Shown: positions 35,101-44,447, counted from the first letter of the stretch. The stretch: DNA of 64,000 nt from Bin87 sp965220055 (GCA_965220055.1 CBDCPE010000004.1:310001-374000), one strand, 5' to 3'. Program-made: numbers and translations. The notes: generated by a model from the letters alone, not told the origin.

Positions 35101-35865
35101 TTACATGGCGGTGCGCCCGCCATCCACTACGACCTCGCTTCCGGTGACGAATGACGCTTCGTCGGACGCCAGGTAGACCACAGCGTAGGCGATATCTTCG
35201 GGGCGACCGATGCGGCCAAGGGGAACGCGCCGGAGTTGTTCCTCGTCGCTGAGCCCACTGCCGCGATTGGCTCGGGACTCCTGAAGCATCGGGGTGTCGA
35301 TGGGGCCGGGATGCACGGAGTTGCAGCGGATACCCTCGGCGGCGTGCTGGATCGCAGTCGCCTTGGTGAACAAACGGACGGCGCCCTTGGTGCTGCTGTA
35401 GCCGGCCAGGTTGTAGTCATTGCCCACCAGTCCGGCGGTGGACGAGATGTTCACGATGCTGCCGCCCCCGGCTTCCCGCAGGGCGGGGAGGGAAGCCTTG
35501 GTGCCAAGGAACACGCCCTTGGCATTCACGTCGAAAAGGCGGTCCCATTCCTCGACAGTCATTTCTTCGATGCTGCGGCCCAGCACGATTCCAGCGTTGT
35601 TGACCAACACGTTGAGCTTGCCGTACTCGGAGACGGCAGCATCGACCGCGGCCTGCCAGTCGGCTTCGCTGGTTACGTCCAGGTGGACGTAGGTTGCCTG
35701 GCCGCCCAGTTCGCGAATCTCCGCTTCCACCCGGCGACCTTCGTCATCAAGGATATCGCCGAATACGACGCACGCACCTTCGGCGACGAACATCCGCGCC
35801 TCCACCGCCCCCTGCCCGCGCGCCCCACCGCTAATCAACGCGACTTTGCCGTCCAACCTGCCCAT
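35101..35865 (-). CDS. Short-chain dehydrogenase/reductase (SDR)
   Basis: 254-residue classical SDR. NAD(P)-binding GGARGQG near residue 14, FGDILDDEGRR (Asp after beta-2 suggests NAD preference), VNNAGIV, catalytic Ser in IVNISSTAGLVG, and YSSTKGA (Tyr, Lys). The C-terminal GSEVVVDGGRTAM is usual for cyclic-alcohol or steroid-type SDRs. AGGAGG precedes the ATG. The LLM gene lies 58 nt downstream in the same direction, so the two may be co-transcribed. Confidence 0.93.
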   Translation of the reverse strand: MGRLDGKVALISGGARGQGAVEARMFVAEGACVVFGDILDDEGRRVEAEIRELGGQATYVHLDVTSEADWQAAVDAAVSEYGKLNVLVNNAGIVLGRSIEEMTVEEWDRLFDVNAKGVFLGTKASLPALREAGGGSIVNISSTAGLVGNDYNLAGYSSTKGAVRLFTKATAIQHAAEGIRCNSVHPGPIDTPMLQESRANRGSGLSDEEQLRRVPLGRIGRPEDIAYAVVYLASDEASFVTGSEVVVDGGRTAM

Positions 35866-35923
35866 GTTGACTCCTCCTCGATAGCTAACCGAGTGCCGTT
35901 ACCTGTGTATATTGCGCAATACT

Positions 35924-36832
35924 CTACCCCGCGATGATTTCCTTGAACTCGCGAATGGCGTTGATATGGGCGTCGGGCCCGATCAGGTTGGCCGACATGG
36001 TGTTGACGGAAAAGTGCGATGCGCCCATGCCGCGCCATTCCTCGGCCCTGGCCTGCCAGAACTCGGGGTCGCCGTCGGAGTAGTTGACCCGAGGTTCCAT
36101 GCCGATGGCGTCGGGATCGCGGCCGGCGGAAACGGCAGCCTCCCGCACCTTGGCGATGGCGGTGGCGGCCTGCGGGTCATCGGACTGGAACTGGGGAAAC
36201 CAGCCGTCGGCGCAACGTCCCACCCGGCTGAGCACACGGTCGGTGGGAATTGGGCCGCGGGCGCGGCTACCGGCGCCCATCCACAGGGGGATGGGCCGCT
36301 GGACGGGCAACGGATTGATGCCGGCGTTGGTCACATTGTGGTAGCGGCCGTGGAAGTCGACTACCTCTTCGGTCCAGAGGCGGCGCAACAATTCCATTTG
36401 CTCCTCGGCTCGGCGGCCCCGGGTGCTGAAATCTTCGCCGAGCGCTTCATACTCCACGGGGTTCCAGCCGATGCCGACACCCAAACGGAGCCTGCCGCCG
36501 CTCAGCACGTCGACCTCGGCGGCCTGCTTGGCGACTAATGCGGTCTGACGCTGGCCAAGGATGACAATGGCGGAGACAAGCTCGACGTTGGTGGTCAGCG
36601 CCGCCATGTAGCCGAAGGCCACGAAGATCTCATGGAACGTACTGTCCTTGGTGTAGCTGCCCGTCCACGGCTGGTGGTACGCGGTGTCGGCCCCGAGCAC
36701 GTGGTCGTAGGCGATGATGTGGGCGTAACCCAATTCTTCGGCGGCCTGTACGTAATCACGCACGGCGATGGGGTCGGAACCAATCTCGGTCTGGGGAAAA
36801 ACGACCCCAATCTGCATCTGTCGGTCAGGCAT
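35924..36832 (-). CDS. LLM-class flavin/F420-dependent oxidoreductase
   Basis: 302-residue TIM-barrel protein of the luciferase-like monooxygenase class: IGVVFPQTEIG, AEELGYAHIIAYDHVLG, LVSAIVILGQRQTALVAKQA, LDVLSGGRLRLGVGIGWNPVEYEALG-type core and C-terminal FSVNT. These motifs fit the F420-dependent TIGR03619-like subgroup. Such genes are abundant in SAR202 Chloroflexota and Actinobacteria. The substrate is not inferable. It is transcribed in the same direction as the SDR gene. Confidence 0.9.
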   Translation of the reverse strand: MPDRQMQIGVVFPQTEIGSDPIAVRDYVQAAEELGYAHIIAYDHVLGADTAYHQPWTGSYTKDSTFHEIFVAFGYMAALTTNVELVSAIVILGQRQTALVAKQAAEVDVLSGGRLRLGVGIGWNPVEYEALGEDFSTRGRRAEEQMELLRRLWTEEVVDFHGRYHNVTNAGINPLPVQRPIPLWMGAGSRARGPIPTDRVLSRVGRCADGWFPQFQSDDPQAATAIAKVREAAVSAGRDPDAIGMEPRVNYSDGDPEFWQARAEEWRGMGASHFSVNTMSANLIGPDAHINAIREFKEIIAG

Positions 36833-36966
36833 GGCTACGCTCCTGGTAACGAGGGACTGGTGAGACTTCGGCGATTTTACCGTGCGCGGCGTCAGCTGGG
36901 CAAACGGAGCACCGCGTTAGCGTCGGCCACTGCCGCTGGCCATGGCCCGTGGGCAGGACCCTGGCG

Positions 36967-37179
36967 TCAAGGAGTGGCCCACACAAGGTTCCAGATCAGG
37001 AAAAACGCGATAACGGCCGCCCAACCGGTGATAAACGCCATCCGATAAATTCGGGTGAACCACGGGTGTTCCCAGAACGGCAACCGCCGCTGGCGGGCCC
37101 AGTGGGTTTCAGCGCTGCCGCCGGCCCAAACCCAACGCCCAAGCTTTCTGGCCAATTCCATTAGGTCCGCACGGATCAC
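36967..37179 (-). CDS. Small single-span membrane protein at the end of the aap operon
   Basis: 70 residues whose ATG overlaps the stop of the ATPase gene (ATGA-type overlap, 37176-37179), so translationally coupled. Contains a basic N-terminal helix (DLMELARKLGRWVW) and one transmembrane segment (MAFITGWAAVIAFFLIWNLV). No family recognised. The position suggests an accessory subunit of the transporter. Confidence 0.65.
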   Translation of the reverse strand: MIRADLMELARKLGRWVWAGGSAETHWARQRRLPFWEHPWFTRIYRMAFITGWAAVIAFFLIWNLVWATP

Positions 37180-37934
37180 AGGATCTGCGAGAGGAAGTGC
37201 TTCACGCGCTCGTGGCGCGGGTTATTGAAAAACTCGTCAGGAGGTTGGTCCTCGACGATCTGGCCCTCGTCGAACATCACGATGCGATCGGCCACCTCGC
37301 GGGCAAAGCCGAGTTCGTGGGAGACGGCCAAGATCGTCATTTGCGATTCGGCCAGCTCGCGCATGACCTCGAGGACTTCCTTGATCATCTCGGGGTCGAG
37401 GGCCGACGTGGGCTCGTCGAAGAGCATGATGTTGGGCTGCATGGCCAGTGCGCGGGCGATGGCGACGCGCTGCTGCTGGCCGCCGGACAGCTGGGCGGGG
37501 TACTTGTCGGCCTGCTCGGGGATACCGACCCGCTCCAGGAGCTCCATGGCGACGCTATCGGCCTCGTGGGACGGCATCTTGCGGACCTTGGTGGGCGCCA
37601 GGGTGATGTTGCGCAGGACCGTCAGGTGGGGGAACAGGTTGAAGGACTGAAAGACCATGCCCACATCCCGGCGAATGGCATCGATGTTGCGGATATCGTT
37701 GGTCAGTTCGATGCCGTCGACGATGATGTCGCCGCGCTGGTGTTGCTCCAGGCGGTTGATGGTGCGGATGAACGTGGACTTGCCGGAGCCGGAGGGGCCG
37801 ATGATCACGACGACCTCGCCCTTCCGGACGTTGGTAGTGACGCCCCGCAGGGCGTGGAAGTTCCCGTACCACTTGTGCACATCGCGGCACACGATGATGT
37901 CTTCGACGACATCCGTAGTTCCGTTGGTAGTCAT
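37176..37934 (-). CDS. aapP: Polar amino-acid ABC transporter ATP-binding protein
   Basis: 252 residues: Walker A IIGPSGSGKSTFIRTINRLE, Q-loop MVFQSFNLFPHLTV, signature LSGGQQQRVAIARALA, Walker B IMLFDEPTSALDPE, H-loop AVSHELGF. This is the GlnQ/AapP type that energises uptake of polar amino acids. Last conserved subunit in the J-Q-M-P order of the operon. Confidence 0.95.
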   Translation of the reverse strand: MTTNGTTDVVEDIIVCRDVHKWYGNFHALRGVTTNVRKGEVVVIIGPSGSGKSTFIRTINRLEQHQRGDIIVDGIELTNDIRNIDAIRRDVGMVFQSFNLFPHLTVLRNITLAPTKVRKMPSHEADSVAMELLERVGIPEQADKYPAQLSGGQQQRVAIARALAMQPNIMLFDEPTSALDPEMIKEVLEVMRELAESQMTILAVSHELGFAREVADRIVMFDEGQIVEDQPPDEFFNNPRHERVKHFLSQIL

Positions 37935-37954
37935 GGTGCGCTCCGTTGCGGTGA

Positions 37955-38218
37955 GTGCTATTGGCCGTCAATGCGGATTCGGCGGCGGCGAACACGGCGC
38001 GGAAGACGCGGTTCGTTGGCCGCCATCCGCTCGTTCAACTCATTGACCATGGTGCGCAACTCGCTGATTTCGCGGTCCCCTGGTCCGCCAGCTTTTGTTG
38101 GGCAGCATCGCCCTCCTGCTCGGCGAAACCAAACCGGCTTCGGGACGGAGCGCAGCCGCCGAGTAGTACCGCTGGCGCCGTCACAGTTAGACTCGTCCGC
38201 CATTCTAGCAAACCAAAG
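37955..38218 (-). pseudogene. Possible frameshifted small lipoprotein within the aap operon
   Basis: One frame reads LEWRTSLTVTAPAVLLGGCA, a lipoprotein signal with lipobox LGGC, and continues FAEQEGDAAQQKLADQG. A single-base shift at a GGGG run (about 38075) leads to DREISELRTMVNELNERMAA then a basic tail ending IRIDGQ. Together this would be a lipoprotein with a coiled-coil segment located between aapM and aapP. Whether the shift is real, a sequencing artefact, or the two frames are chance is not resolved. Confidence 0.4.
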
Positions 38219-38236
38219 CCAACGAACGCGGGCGCG

Positions 38237-39493
38237 CTATCTTTCGCCAACACCCAGGTGACGCTCGATTCGGGCGCTGACGTAGGACATGCCGTAGGTG
38301 AAAACCCAGAAGACGAGAGAGATGAATATGAAGATTTCCGGTGCGCTGTCCTGATATTCCACGTTTCCCCGGATGAAGTTGCGGCCCATATTGACGATGT
38401 CAACCATCGCGATGATATAGACTAGGCTGGTATCTTTGAACAACCCGATGAATTGGCCGACGATGGCCGGGATGACGTTGCGGATGGCCTGGGGCAGGGA
38501 GATCAGGAGCGTGGTTTGCCAGCCGGGCAGGCCCAGGGCGCGGGCGGCTTCGGCCTGGCCGGGGTGGAGCGCCTGGAGGCCGCCGCGAATGTTCTCCGCC
38601 ATATAGGCCGCGCTGAAAAGGGTAATGGCGATGGCAGCGCGCAGCAACGAAGGCAGCGGGTAGTTATCGGGGAACGCCAGGGGCACCAACACCTGAGACA
38701 TGAAGAGCAGCGTTATCAGCGGGACCCCCCGGAATACTTCGATGAAAACGATGCATACAACCTTCACCACCGGAAGATTGCCGCGACGCCCCAGGGCCAG
38801 TGCGATGCCTATGGGCAGACTGCACACGATCCCGGCCGTCGCCAGCAGCAGGTTGAGCATCAGACCGCCCCAGTTGTGCACCGACACCGGCTGGAGGCCG
38901 GGCACGCCGGGAATGCCCCGCAGCAAAACCAGCGTGAGCAGGAACACCACCACCGCCAGTATGACGATATTGCGCACCGTTCCCAAGGCCGTATAGCGCG
39001 CCACCGCCCACCCGAGGAGCATCGCCGGGACGTTGGCCAGCAACAGCAGCCGCACATCCCAGCCCATTTCATCCAGGCTGTAGGGCAGGAACGCGAATAA
39101 GCCGATTGCGGTGACCGCAATGATCGCGATTCGCTTGGCCAACCCGGGGCCCAAGATGCCCCAGACCATTCCAAACAGACACGTCACCAAGATGAGAATC
39201 GCCTGGGGACGCCAGAAACAATTGTTTCCCGGACAAGCTTCGTCGGTGTTGTATTGGCCGATGACAAAGCCGCCGCCAATCTTGACGACAACGCTCCAGT
39301 CGGCCTGGACGAACACCCACTTCAGGCCGAACCACAAAGCCAGGATCAACAGCGCGCCGAGTACGACGGTCAGCGCGCCGTTGAACCAGCTGCTGAACAG
39401 GTTGGACCGAACCCAACCGGCCACGCCGGCGCTCATGGGTGGTGGCGGCAGGGCGCCGGTTTGCCGGGGAGTCAGGCGGCTTTCGGTGGTCAT
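38237..39493 (-). CDS. aapM: Amino-acid ABC transporter permease (AapM-like)
   Basis: About 418 residues from ATG 39493. Long N-terminal membrane region, then the permease core. The EAA-type loop for ATPase contact is AEAARALGLPGWQTTLLISL, followed by PQAIRNVIPAI; GIALALGRRGN and VFIEVFRGVPLITLLFM are typical of His/Glu/Gln/Arg/opine permeases. A partly extracytoplasmic insert (YNTDEACPGNNCFWRP) contains two Cys. Follows aapQ in the operon. Confidence 0.92.
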   Translation of the reverse strand: MTTESRLTPRQTGALPPPPMSAGVAGWVRSNLFSSWFNGALTVVLGALLILALWFGLKWVFVQADWSVVVKIGGGFVIGQYNTDEACPGNNCFWRPQAILILVTCLFGMVWGILGPGLAKRIAIIAVTAIGLFAFLPYSLDEMGWDVRLLLLANVPAMLLGWAVARYTALGTVRNIVILAVVVFLLTLVLLRGIPGVPGLQPVSVHNWGGLMLNLLLATAGIVCSLPIGIALALGRRGNLPVVKVVCIVFIEVFRGVPLITLLFMSQVLVPLAFPDNYPLPSLLRAAIAITLFSAAYMAENIRGGLQALHPGQAEAARALGLPGWQTTLLISLPQAIRNVIPAIVGQFIGLFKDTSLVYIIAMVDIVNMGRNFIRGNVEYQDSAPEIFIFISLVFWVFTYGMSYVSARIERHLGVGER

Positions 39494-39523
39494 CAACCGT
39501 ACTCGCAGAAACGACTGACTGTC

Positions 39524-40720
39524 TCAGAACCGAACGTGCCGGTTGTAGAGGTTGCCAATCAGCGACCAGATCAGGCTCATGACGAGATACGCGCCCATAA
39601 TCAGCATAAAGATGGATACGGCCGGCGCAGTCTGCGTCATGGTCTGAGCAACGCCGGTCAGCTCGGCATACCCAATGGCAACGCCAAGGCTGCTGTTTTT
39701 GGTTAGGTTGAGGCACTGGCTGATCCCGGGCGGTATGATGACCCGAAGGGCTTGGGGGAAGATGACCTGGCGCAGGGTGGTCATGGGGGAGAGGCCCAGG
39801 GCGCGGGCCGCATCTATCTGTCCGCGTCCGACGGACTGGATGCCGGCGCGGACGATCTCGGCGATGAAAGCGGCGGTGTACAGCACCAGGCCAACGAGGA
39901 GCACCAGTAGTCCGGCCTGGGCGGTGAACCCGCCGCTGATGCGTCCGAAACGGCCCTGGGGCTCCGGAACGCTGACCGAGAAAGGCGCTTCTCCGAACAC
40001 GGCGCGGGCGGCCAGCCAGGCCACGATACCGACCAGTATGGCGACACAACACCCGACAACCAGGGGATAGGAGTCGCGCCCGGTAACGGTTTCCCGCTGG
40101 ACGAGCCGGCGGTGAGCGATTATGCCGGCGGCAATGGCCGACAACGCCAGGACCAGCCAGGCCAGCGTCGCCGCCAGGTCGCCGCTTTTTATCCAGGGGA
40201 AGGAAATGCCGGCATTATTGATGTAAATCCGGTTGAGCAGTACGTACCCTTCCCGGACCGGCGGCAGCGTCAGCATTAAGTAGAACCAGAAAAACAGCTG
40301 GACAATTAGCGGCACGTTGCGAAAAAATTCGACATAGGCCAACGAAACCCGGGACACAATCCAGTTTCCGGACAGGCGCAACACGCCAACGACGATACCC
40401 AGCATCGTGGCCAGGATAACGCCGGAGATAGCAACGACGACAGTATTGATGGCGGCTACGCCGAAAGCGTACAGGAAGGTATCGGAGGACTGGTAGGGGA
40501 TGAAATGGATCCCGATGGGGGTTTGGTAAGAGCGGGAGAGGAAGCCGAACCCGTAGGGGATGTCCCGTTCCTGCACGGCATTGGCAATATTGCTGAAGAA
40601 CCAGACGACCAGCCCCATCGTGACGAAGGCGGAGATGATTTGAGCGGTCCACTGGATGATCCCGGTGTGTCGCCACACCGGGATGCCGTGGTAGGTTAGC
40701 GTTCGCGGTAGTTGGGCCAT
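39524..40720 (-). CDS. aapQ: Amino-acid ABC transporter permease (AapQ-like)
   Basis: 398 residues, pairs with AapM to form the membrane channel. Conserved VGVLRLSGNWIVSRVSLAYV, EFFRNVPLIVQLFFWFYLML, a long insert between the early and core membrane segments as in AapQ, and the EAA loop DAARALGLSPMTTLRQVIFP with QALRVIIPPGISQCLNLTKN. Located between the binding-protein gene and aapM, 27-30 nt from the latter. Confidence 0.92.
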   Translation of the reverse strand: MAQLPRTLTYHGIPVWRHTGIIQWTAQIISAFVTMGLVVWFFSNIANAVQERDIPYGFGFLSRSYQTPIGIHFIPYQSSDTFLYAFGVAAINTVVVAISGVILATMLGIVVGVLRLSGNWIVSRVSLAYVEFFRNVPLIVQLFFWFYLMLTLPPVREGYVLLNRIYINNAGISFPWIKSGDLAATLAWLVLALSAIAAGIIAHRRLVQRETVTGRDSYPLVVGCCVAILVGIVAWLAARAVFGEAPFSVSVPEPQGRFGRISGGFTAQAGLLVLLVGLVLYTAAFIAEIVRAGIQSVGRGQIDAARALGLSPMTTLRQVIFPQALRVIIPPGISQCLNLTKNSSLGVAIGYAELTGVAQTMTQTAPAVSIFMLIMGAYLVMSLIWSLIGNLYNRHVRF

Positions 40721-40830
40721 GAGTGCGTTGGCCTGGCGTCGGTTCCCAATGGGCGGTTGTTGGCCGGATTGTAACCTATTGCCGCCGGTTTCGCTTCATG
40801 GCGGTCCGGTGGATGCGGGCTTGAACAAGG

Positions 40831-40856
40831 CAGGGGCGACGGATTGGTCGCCCCTG
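40831..40856. repeat. Palindromic CAGGGGCGA hairpin
   Basis: CAGGGGCGA, 8-nt loop, TCGCCCCTG; the arms match those of the perfect 26-bp palindrome at 44411-44436. Located between aapJ and aapQ, where it could set the high ratio of binding protein to permease. Confidence 0.6.
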
Positions 40857-40896
40857 TGGTCAGCTCTGTCAAGAGCGGGATGTCCTAGCGTAGTTT

Positions 40897-42066
40897 TTAG
40901 CGCAGGGGCGCAGCATACACCTGGCCGCCCTTGGGGCAATCGCTGCAGGGAGCGCTGCTCCAAAGGGCATTCCGGCTGCCTTCCCGGGTCAATTCCAGCG
41001 GGGTAAGGTGCCGGTCGTAGATCTCGCCATAGTTGCCCACTGCGCGGATTACGTCCTGCGCCACGGTTTTGCTCAGGCCCAGATTTTCCTGTCCGTAGGA
41101 AGAATCGCGGAAGCCCAGCATCCGGTCAACGGCGGTTTTGTCGGTGGGCGCACTGGGGATGTTATCCATGGTGATGCCATAAGCCTCGGCATAGATGAGG
41201 ATGGCCATGACGTTGGTTACGATATCAAACCACTGCTCGTCGCCGTGGGGAACCACCGGGCCAAGGGGCTCCTCCGAGATGGTCTCCGGGAGAATAGTGT
41301 GTTCGCCGGGGTTGTCGAACCCGACACGGGTCGCGACCAGGCCGGAGCGGTCGGTGGTGAGAGCGTCGCACTGACCCGCCAGATAGGAAGCCCGGGTGCC
41401 TTCGTTATTCTCGAAGACCTTCACTTCAATGTCCAAGCCGTGCTGGTCGATAAAGTCCTGCAGGTTCAGCTCGGTGGTGGTGCCCTGCTGGACGCATACG
41501 CTGGCTCCGCCCAGTTCGAGGGCGCTACTGAGGCCCAGGCTCTTGGGAACCATGAAGCCCTGACCGTCATAGAACATGGTGGGAGCGAAGTTGCCCCATT
41601 GAATGTTCCGGCTGCTGGTCCAGGTGGTGTTGCGGGACATCATGTCAACTTCGCCGGACTGCATGGTGGGGCCGCGCTCGGCGGCGGTGGTGGGGCGATA
41701 CTCGACAGCGTCGGGGTCGCCCAGGACGGCGGCGGCGACAGCGCGGCACAGGTCGATGTCAAAGCCCACGGTGTTGCCGTTGTCGTCGATAAAACCGAAA
41801 CCGGCCAAGCTGTTATTGCTGGCGCAGATGAGGGTGCCCCGGTCTCTTACGGTCTGGAGGCGGTTGCCGGACTGCATCGGGACGGCTTCGGAAGGGGTTG
41901 GAGGCACGGCACCCGTAGGCTGTTCCGTCATCGCCGTAGAAGCGGCGGGCGCAGTAGGCTCCGCGACTGGGGCGGGAGCAGCGGGCTCTTCACCGCCACA
42001 AGCCAGCAACGCCACCGTGGCTGCCAGCAGCAGCATCCCGGCAAGGTACTTCAAACTCTTTGTCAT
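40897..42066 (-). CDS. aapJ: Amino-acid ABC transporter substrate-binding lipoprotein
   Basis: 389 residues from ATG 42066 with GGAGG upstream. Signal peptide MTKSLKYLAGMLLLAATVAL with lipobox LLAC, then an Ala/Pro-rich linker anchoring it outside the membrane. The solute-binding domain includes RDRGTLICASNNSLAGFGFI, NTVGFDIDLCRAVAAAVLGD, and ends with LTREGSRNALW. AapJ-type proteins bind general L-amino acids. First gene of the J-Q-M-P operon. Confidence 0.93.
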   Translation of the reverse strand: MTKSLKYLAGMLLLAATVALLACGGEEPAAPAPVAEPTAPAASTAMTEQPTGAVPPTPSEAVPMQSGNRLQTVRDRGTLICASNNSLAGFGFIDDNGNTVGFDIDLCRAVAAAVLGDPDAVEYRPTTAAERGPTMQSGEVDMMSRNTTWTSSRNIQWGNFAPTMFYDGQGFMVPKSLGLSSALELGGASVCVQQGTTTELNLQDFIDQHGLDIEVKVFENNEGTRASYLAGQCDALTTDRSGLVATRVGFDNPGEHTILPETISEEPLGPVVPHGDEQWFDIVTNVMAILIYAEAYGITMDNIPSAPTDKTAVDRMLGFRDSSYGQENLGLSKTVAQDVIRAVGNYGEIYDRHLTPLELTREGSRNALWSSAPCSDCPKGGQVYAAPLR

Positions 42067-42192
42067 CAAATATTTCCTCCTTAGGATGTTTATTTCGCCC
42101 AACGTCGGCGCACAATTCGCAACAATGATAAGTCAACACTTTCGGTTTTGACAATCCGAATGACGCACGGAATCGGCCAATACCGGAAATAT

Positions 42193-42978
42193 CTATGCAA
42201 ACGCCCACAATGAGAGCGCCGTCCCGCCGAATATTTTTTCCAAGTCAGACTTGGAACACCAGTCCTCCATCTGAGCCCAGGTGTAACGCAGGGAGTTCCG
42301 GTAGCCTTCACGGTTGGTCACGCGCGGCCAGTCAGAGCCCCAAATCATGCGGTCGGGACCGAAGGCGTCGTAGGCCATTCGGGCGTAAGGCGGTATGTTC
42401 CGGTACGGGAAAGGCGGATCGCTGATCTCGCCCATGCCGTGGATCTTCATCACCGTGTTGGGGAAGCGGGCCAGGGTAAGGGACTGGCGAAACACGTCGT
42501 CAGGCGGCATCTCGGCGGCGCCGATGGCGTGGATGCCCATGCCGGCCAGGTGCTCGATGATGACGGTGAGATTGGGCAGTTTCTCAACCAGAGCGGCGAA
42601 TTCGGCAGACGCGAAACCCTCGGCCGGCCCACCGACGCTGACTGACACGCCGAGGCGTGCTGCCGCCCGCCAGATGGCCAGCGGGTCGTTGCCCGGGGAC
42701 CGATGGAAGTTGCGGATGCGCAGGGTCTCGGCGCCGGCGTCGCGAAGGCTTTCCAGGGTGTCGGGCGCCGCCGGATCGTCCACGTCCACGCGGCATACGA
42801 CGGCCAGGCGTTCGGGGAAGCGCTGGCGGCATTCCAGCACGTATGAGTTGTCCAGCGTGGCGGTGGACTGCACTAGCACGGTTTTGTCGACGCCGTTCAG
42901 CTCCATCTGGGCGAGCAGCATCTCCACCGGCTCGTAGTGGTCGCGGCCAATATGAACGTGAGTATCTACGATTTCCAT
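42193..42978 (-). CDS. Amidohydrolase-family (TIM-barrel metal-dependent) hydrolase
   Basis: About 261 residues from ATG 42978 (GAAGG 7 nt upstream). The metal motif DTHVHIG at the N-terminus, IIEHLAGMG in the middle and MIWGSDWPRVTNREGY (Asp ligand) near the C-terminus fit the amidohydrolase_2 family: 2-pyrone-4,6-dicarboxylate lactonase or aminocarboxymuconate decarboxylase relatives. Substrate unknown. Divergent from the Rieske oxygenase gene with a 98-nt shared intergenic region, which hints at a joint aromatic catabolic role. Confidence 0.88.
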   Translation of the reverse strand: MEIVDTHVHIGRDHYEPVEMLLAQMELNGVDKTVLVQSTATLDNSYVLECRQRFPERLAVVCRVDVDDPAAPDTLESLRDAGAETLRIRNFHRSPGNDPLAIWRAAARLGVSVSVGGPAEGFASAEFAALVEKLPNLTVIIEHLAGMGIHAIGAAEMPPDDVFRQSLTLARFPNTVMKIHGMGEISDPPFPYRNIPPYARMAYDAFGPDRMIWGSDWPRVTNREGYRNSLRYTWAQMEDWCSKSDLEKIFGGTALSLWAFA

Positions 42979-43076
42979 TGGAAAACCTTCGCGGCGAGGA
43001 TAGCATTCGGGCACGTCAGCATAGCAAATCCACTAATTTGCTGCTACTCTGGCGCCAGGATGAGGAGGTATGCCCT

Positions 43077-44381
43077 ATGATTTCGCAAGCAGAGAATGTC
43101 GCGCTCACACAAGTTGGGCAAGGCAGCCCAATGGGCGAGTTGATGCGCCGCTACTGGATGCCGGCCCTACTGTCCTGGGAGCTGGCGGAGCCGGACGGAG
43201 AGCCGGTGCGGGTCAAGCTGCTGGGCGAAGAACTGGTAGCCTTCCGCGACAGCGACGGGCGCATCGGCCTGCTTGACGAGTTTTGCCCGCACCGCCTGGT
43301 GTCGCTGTGGCTGGGCCGCAATGAAGAGTGTGGCCTGCGGTGCATCTACCACGGCTGGAAGTTCGACGTGAACGGGCAGTGCGTGGACATGATGAACGAA
43401 CCGGCGGACAGCGATTTTCCGTCCAAGATGACGACGACGTCCTACCCGACAGTCGAGTTGGGCGGGGTCATCTGGGCCTATATGGGTCCGAAAGAGCACC
43501 TGCCGCCGCCGCCGAAGTTCGAGTGGGCCGCGGTGCCGGCATCTCACCGCCACGTCACCAAGAACATCCAGGAGTGCAACTGGCTGCAGGCGCTGGAGGG
43601 CGGGATCGACTCGGCGCACGCCACCATCCTGCACCGCACGCTACGGACGGACACCCCACATGCCGGCCTGCGGGTCGACTCGCCCCACGTGCAGGGCAAG
43701 CCGCCGGAACTGGAGGTGGACATCACGGACTACGGCTATCGCTACGTCGGAATCCGTTCGCTGGGCGACGAGGGCAACCACGTGCGCGCGTACCACTTCG
43801 TGATGCCCTTCCACCAGCTCAGGGCCAGCCAGCGGGGCTATCGGGGCCAAGCGGGGCCGGTGGGTTTCCTGGCGTCCGGACACATGTGGGTCCCCATGGA
43901 CGACAACAACGTGATGGTCTGGAACTGGGACCTGTCCTATGACGAACCCATCGAGGAGCAGGAACGGGTGGATATGGACCGCGGCTACGGGCGTGGGCCG
44001 GAGCACATGCTCGAAAGCTTCCGCACCAGGGTCAACCGGGACAACAACTGGATGATCGACCGGTCGGTGCAGAAGACGGAGACCTTCAGCGGCATCGACG
44101 GGGTGAACGCGCAGGACGTGGCGGTGCAGGAGAGCATGGGCCACATCGTCGACAGGTCGCGGGAGAACCTCACGCGCACCGACATGGCCATCATCTACGC
44201 CCGCCGGCAGTTGCTGCAGGCCGCCCGAACGGTGGCAGAGGGCGGAACGCCTCCCGGCGTGGGCGACAATTACTACATGCTGCGTCCATCGCAGGCGATC
44301 CTGCCGGTGGGCGTGGACTGGCGGGACGCGATGTGGGAGGATCTTTATCCCGACGGGTCGCAGGGGCGGAACGGGCATTAG
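43077..44381 (+). CDS. Rieske non-heme iron oxygenase, large subunit
   Basis: 434 residues from ATG 43077, with GAGGAGG upstream; the long open frame before it overlaps the divergent gene. The Rieske cluster ligands are C70/H72 (FCPHRL) and C89/H92 (CIYHGWKFD). The catalytic domain has LEGGIDSAHATILHRTLR (Asp/His/His iron site). It groups by eye with phthalate 4,5-dioxygenase-like oxygenases. No reductase or ferredoxin gene is adjacent; the FNR-like gene at 27.6 kb is not linked. Confidence 0.93.
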   Translation: MISQAENVALTQVGQGSPMGELMRRYWMPALLSWELAEPDGEPVRVKLLGEELVAFRDSDGRIGLLDEFCPHRLVSLWLGRNEECGLRCIYHGWKFDVNGQCVDMMNEPADSDFPSKMTTTSYPTVELGGVIWAYMGPKEHLPPPPKFEWAAVPASHRHVTKNIQECNWLQALEGGIDSAHATILHRTLRTDTPHAGLRVDSPHVQGKPPELEVDITDYGYRYVGIRSLGDEGNHVRAYHFVMPFHQLRASQRGYRGQAGPVGFLASGHMWVPMDDNNVMVWNWDLSYDEPIEEQERVDMDRGYGRGPEHMLESFRTRVNRDNNWMIDRSVQKTETFSGIDGVNAQDVAVQESMGHIVDRSRENLTRTDMAIIYARRQLLQAARTVAEGGTPPGVGDNYYMLRPSQAILPVGVDWRDAMWEDLYPDGSQGRNGH

Positions 44382-44410
44382 GGAGCGCAAGCACACATAC
44401 AGCGCGAATA

Positions 44411-44436
44411 CAGGGGCGAATGATCATTCGCCCCTG
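44411..44436. repeat. Perfect 26-bp palindrome
   Basis: CAGGGGCGAATGA followed by its exact reverse complement, 29 nt after the oxygenase stop. It shares arms with 40831-40856. Could terminate transcription or be a dispersed palindromic element. Confidence 0.65.
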
Positions 44437-44447
44437 CTACGTAATGC

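Noticed and set aside
40040..41000. Short ORFs on the plus strand around aapQ/aapJ
   Set aside because: Antisense shadows of transporter genes with no start signals.
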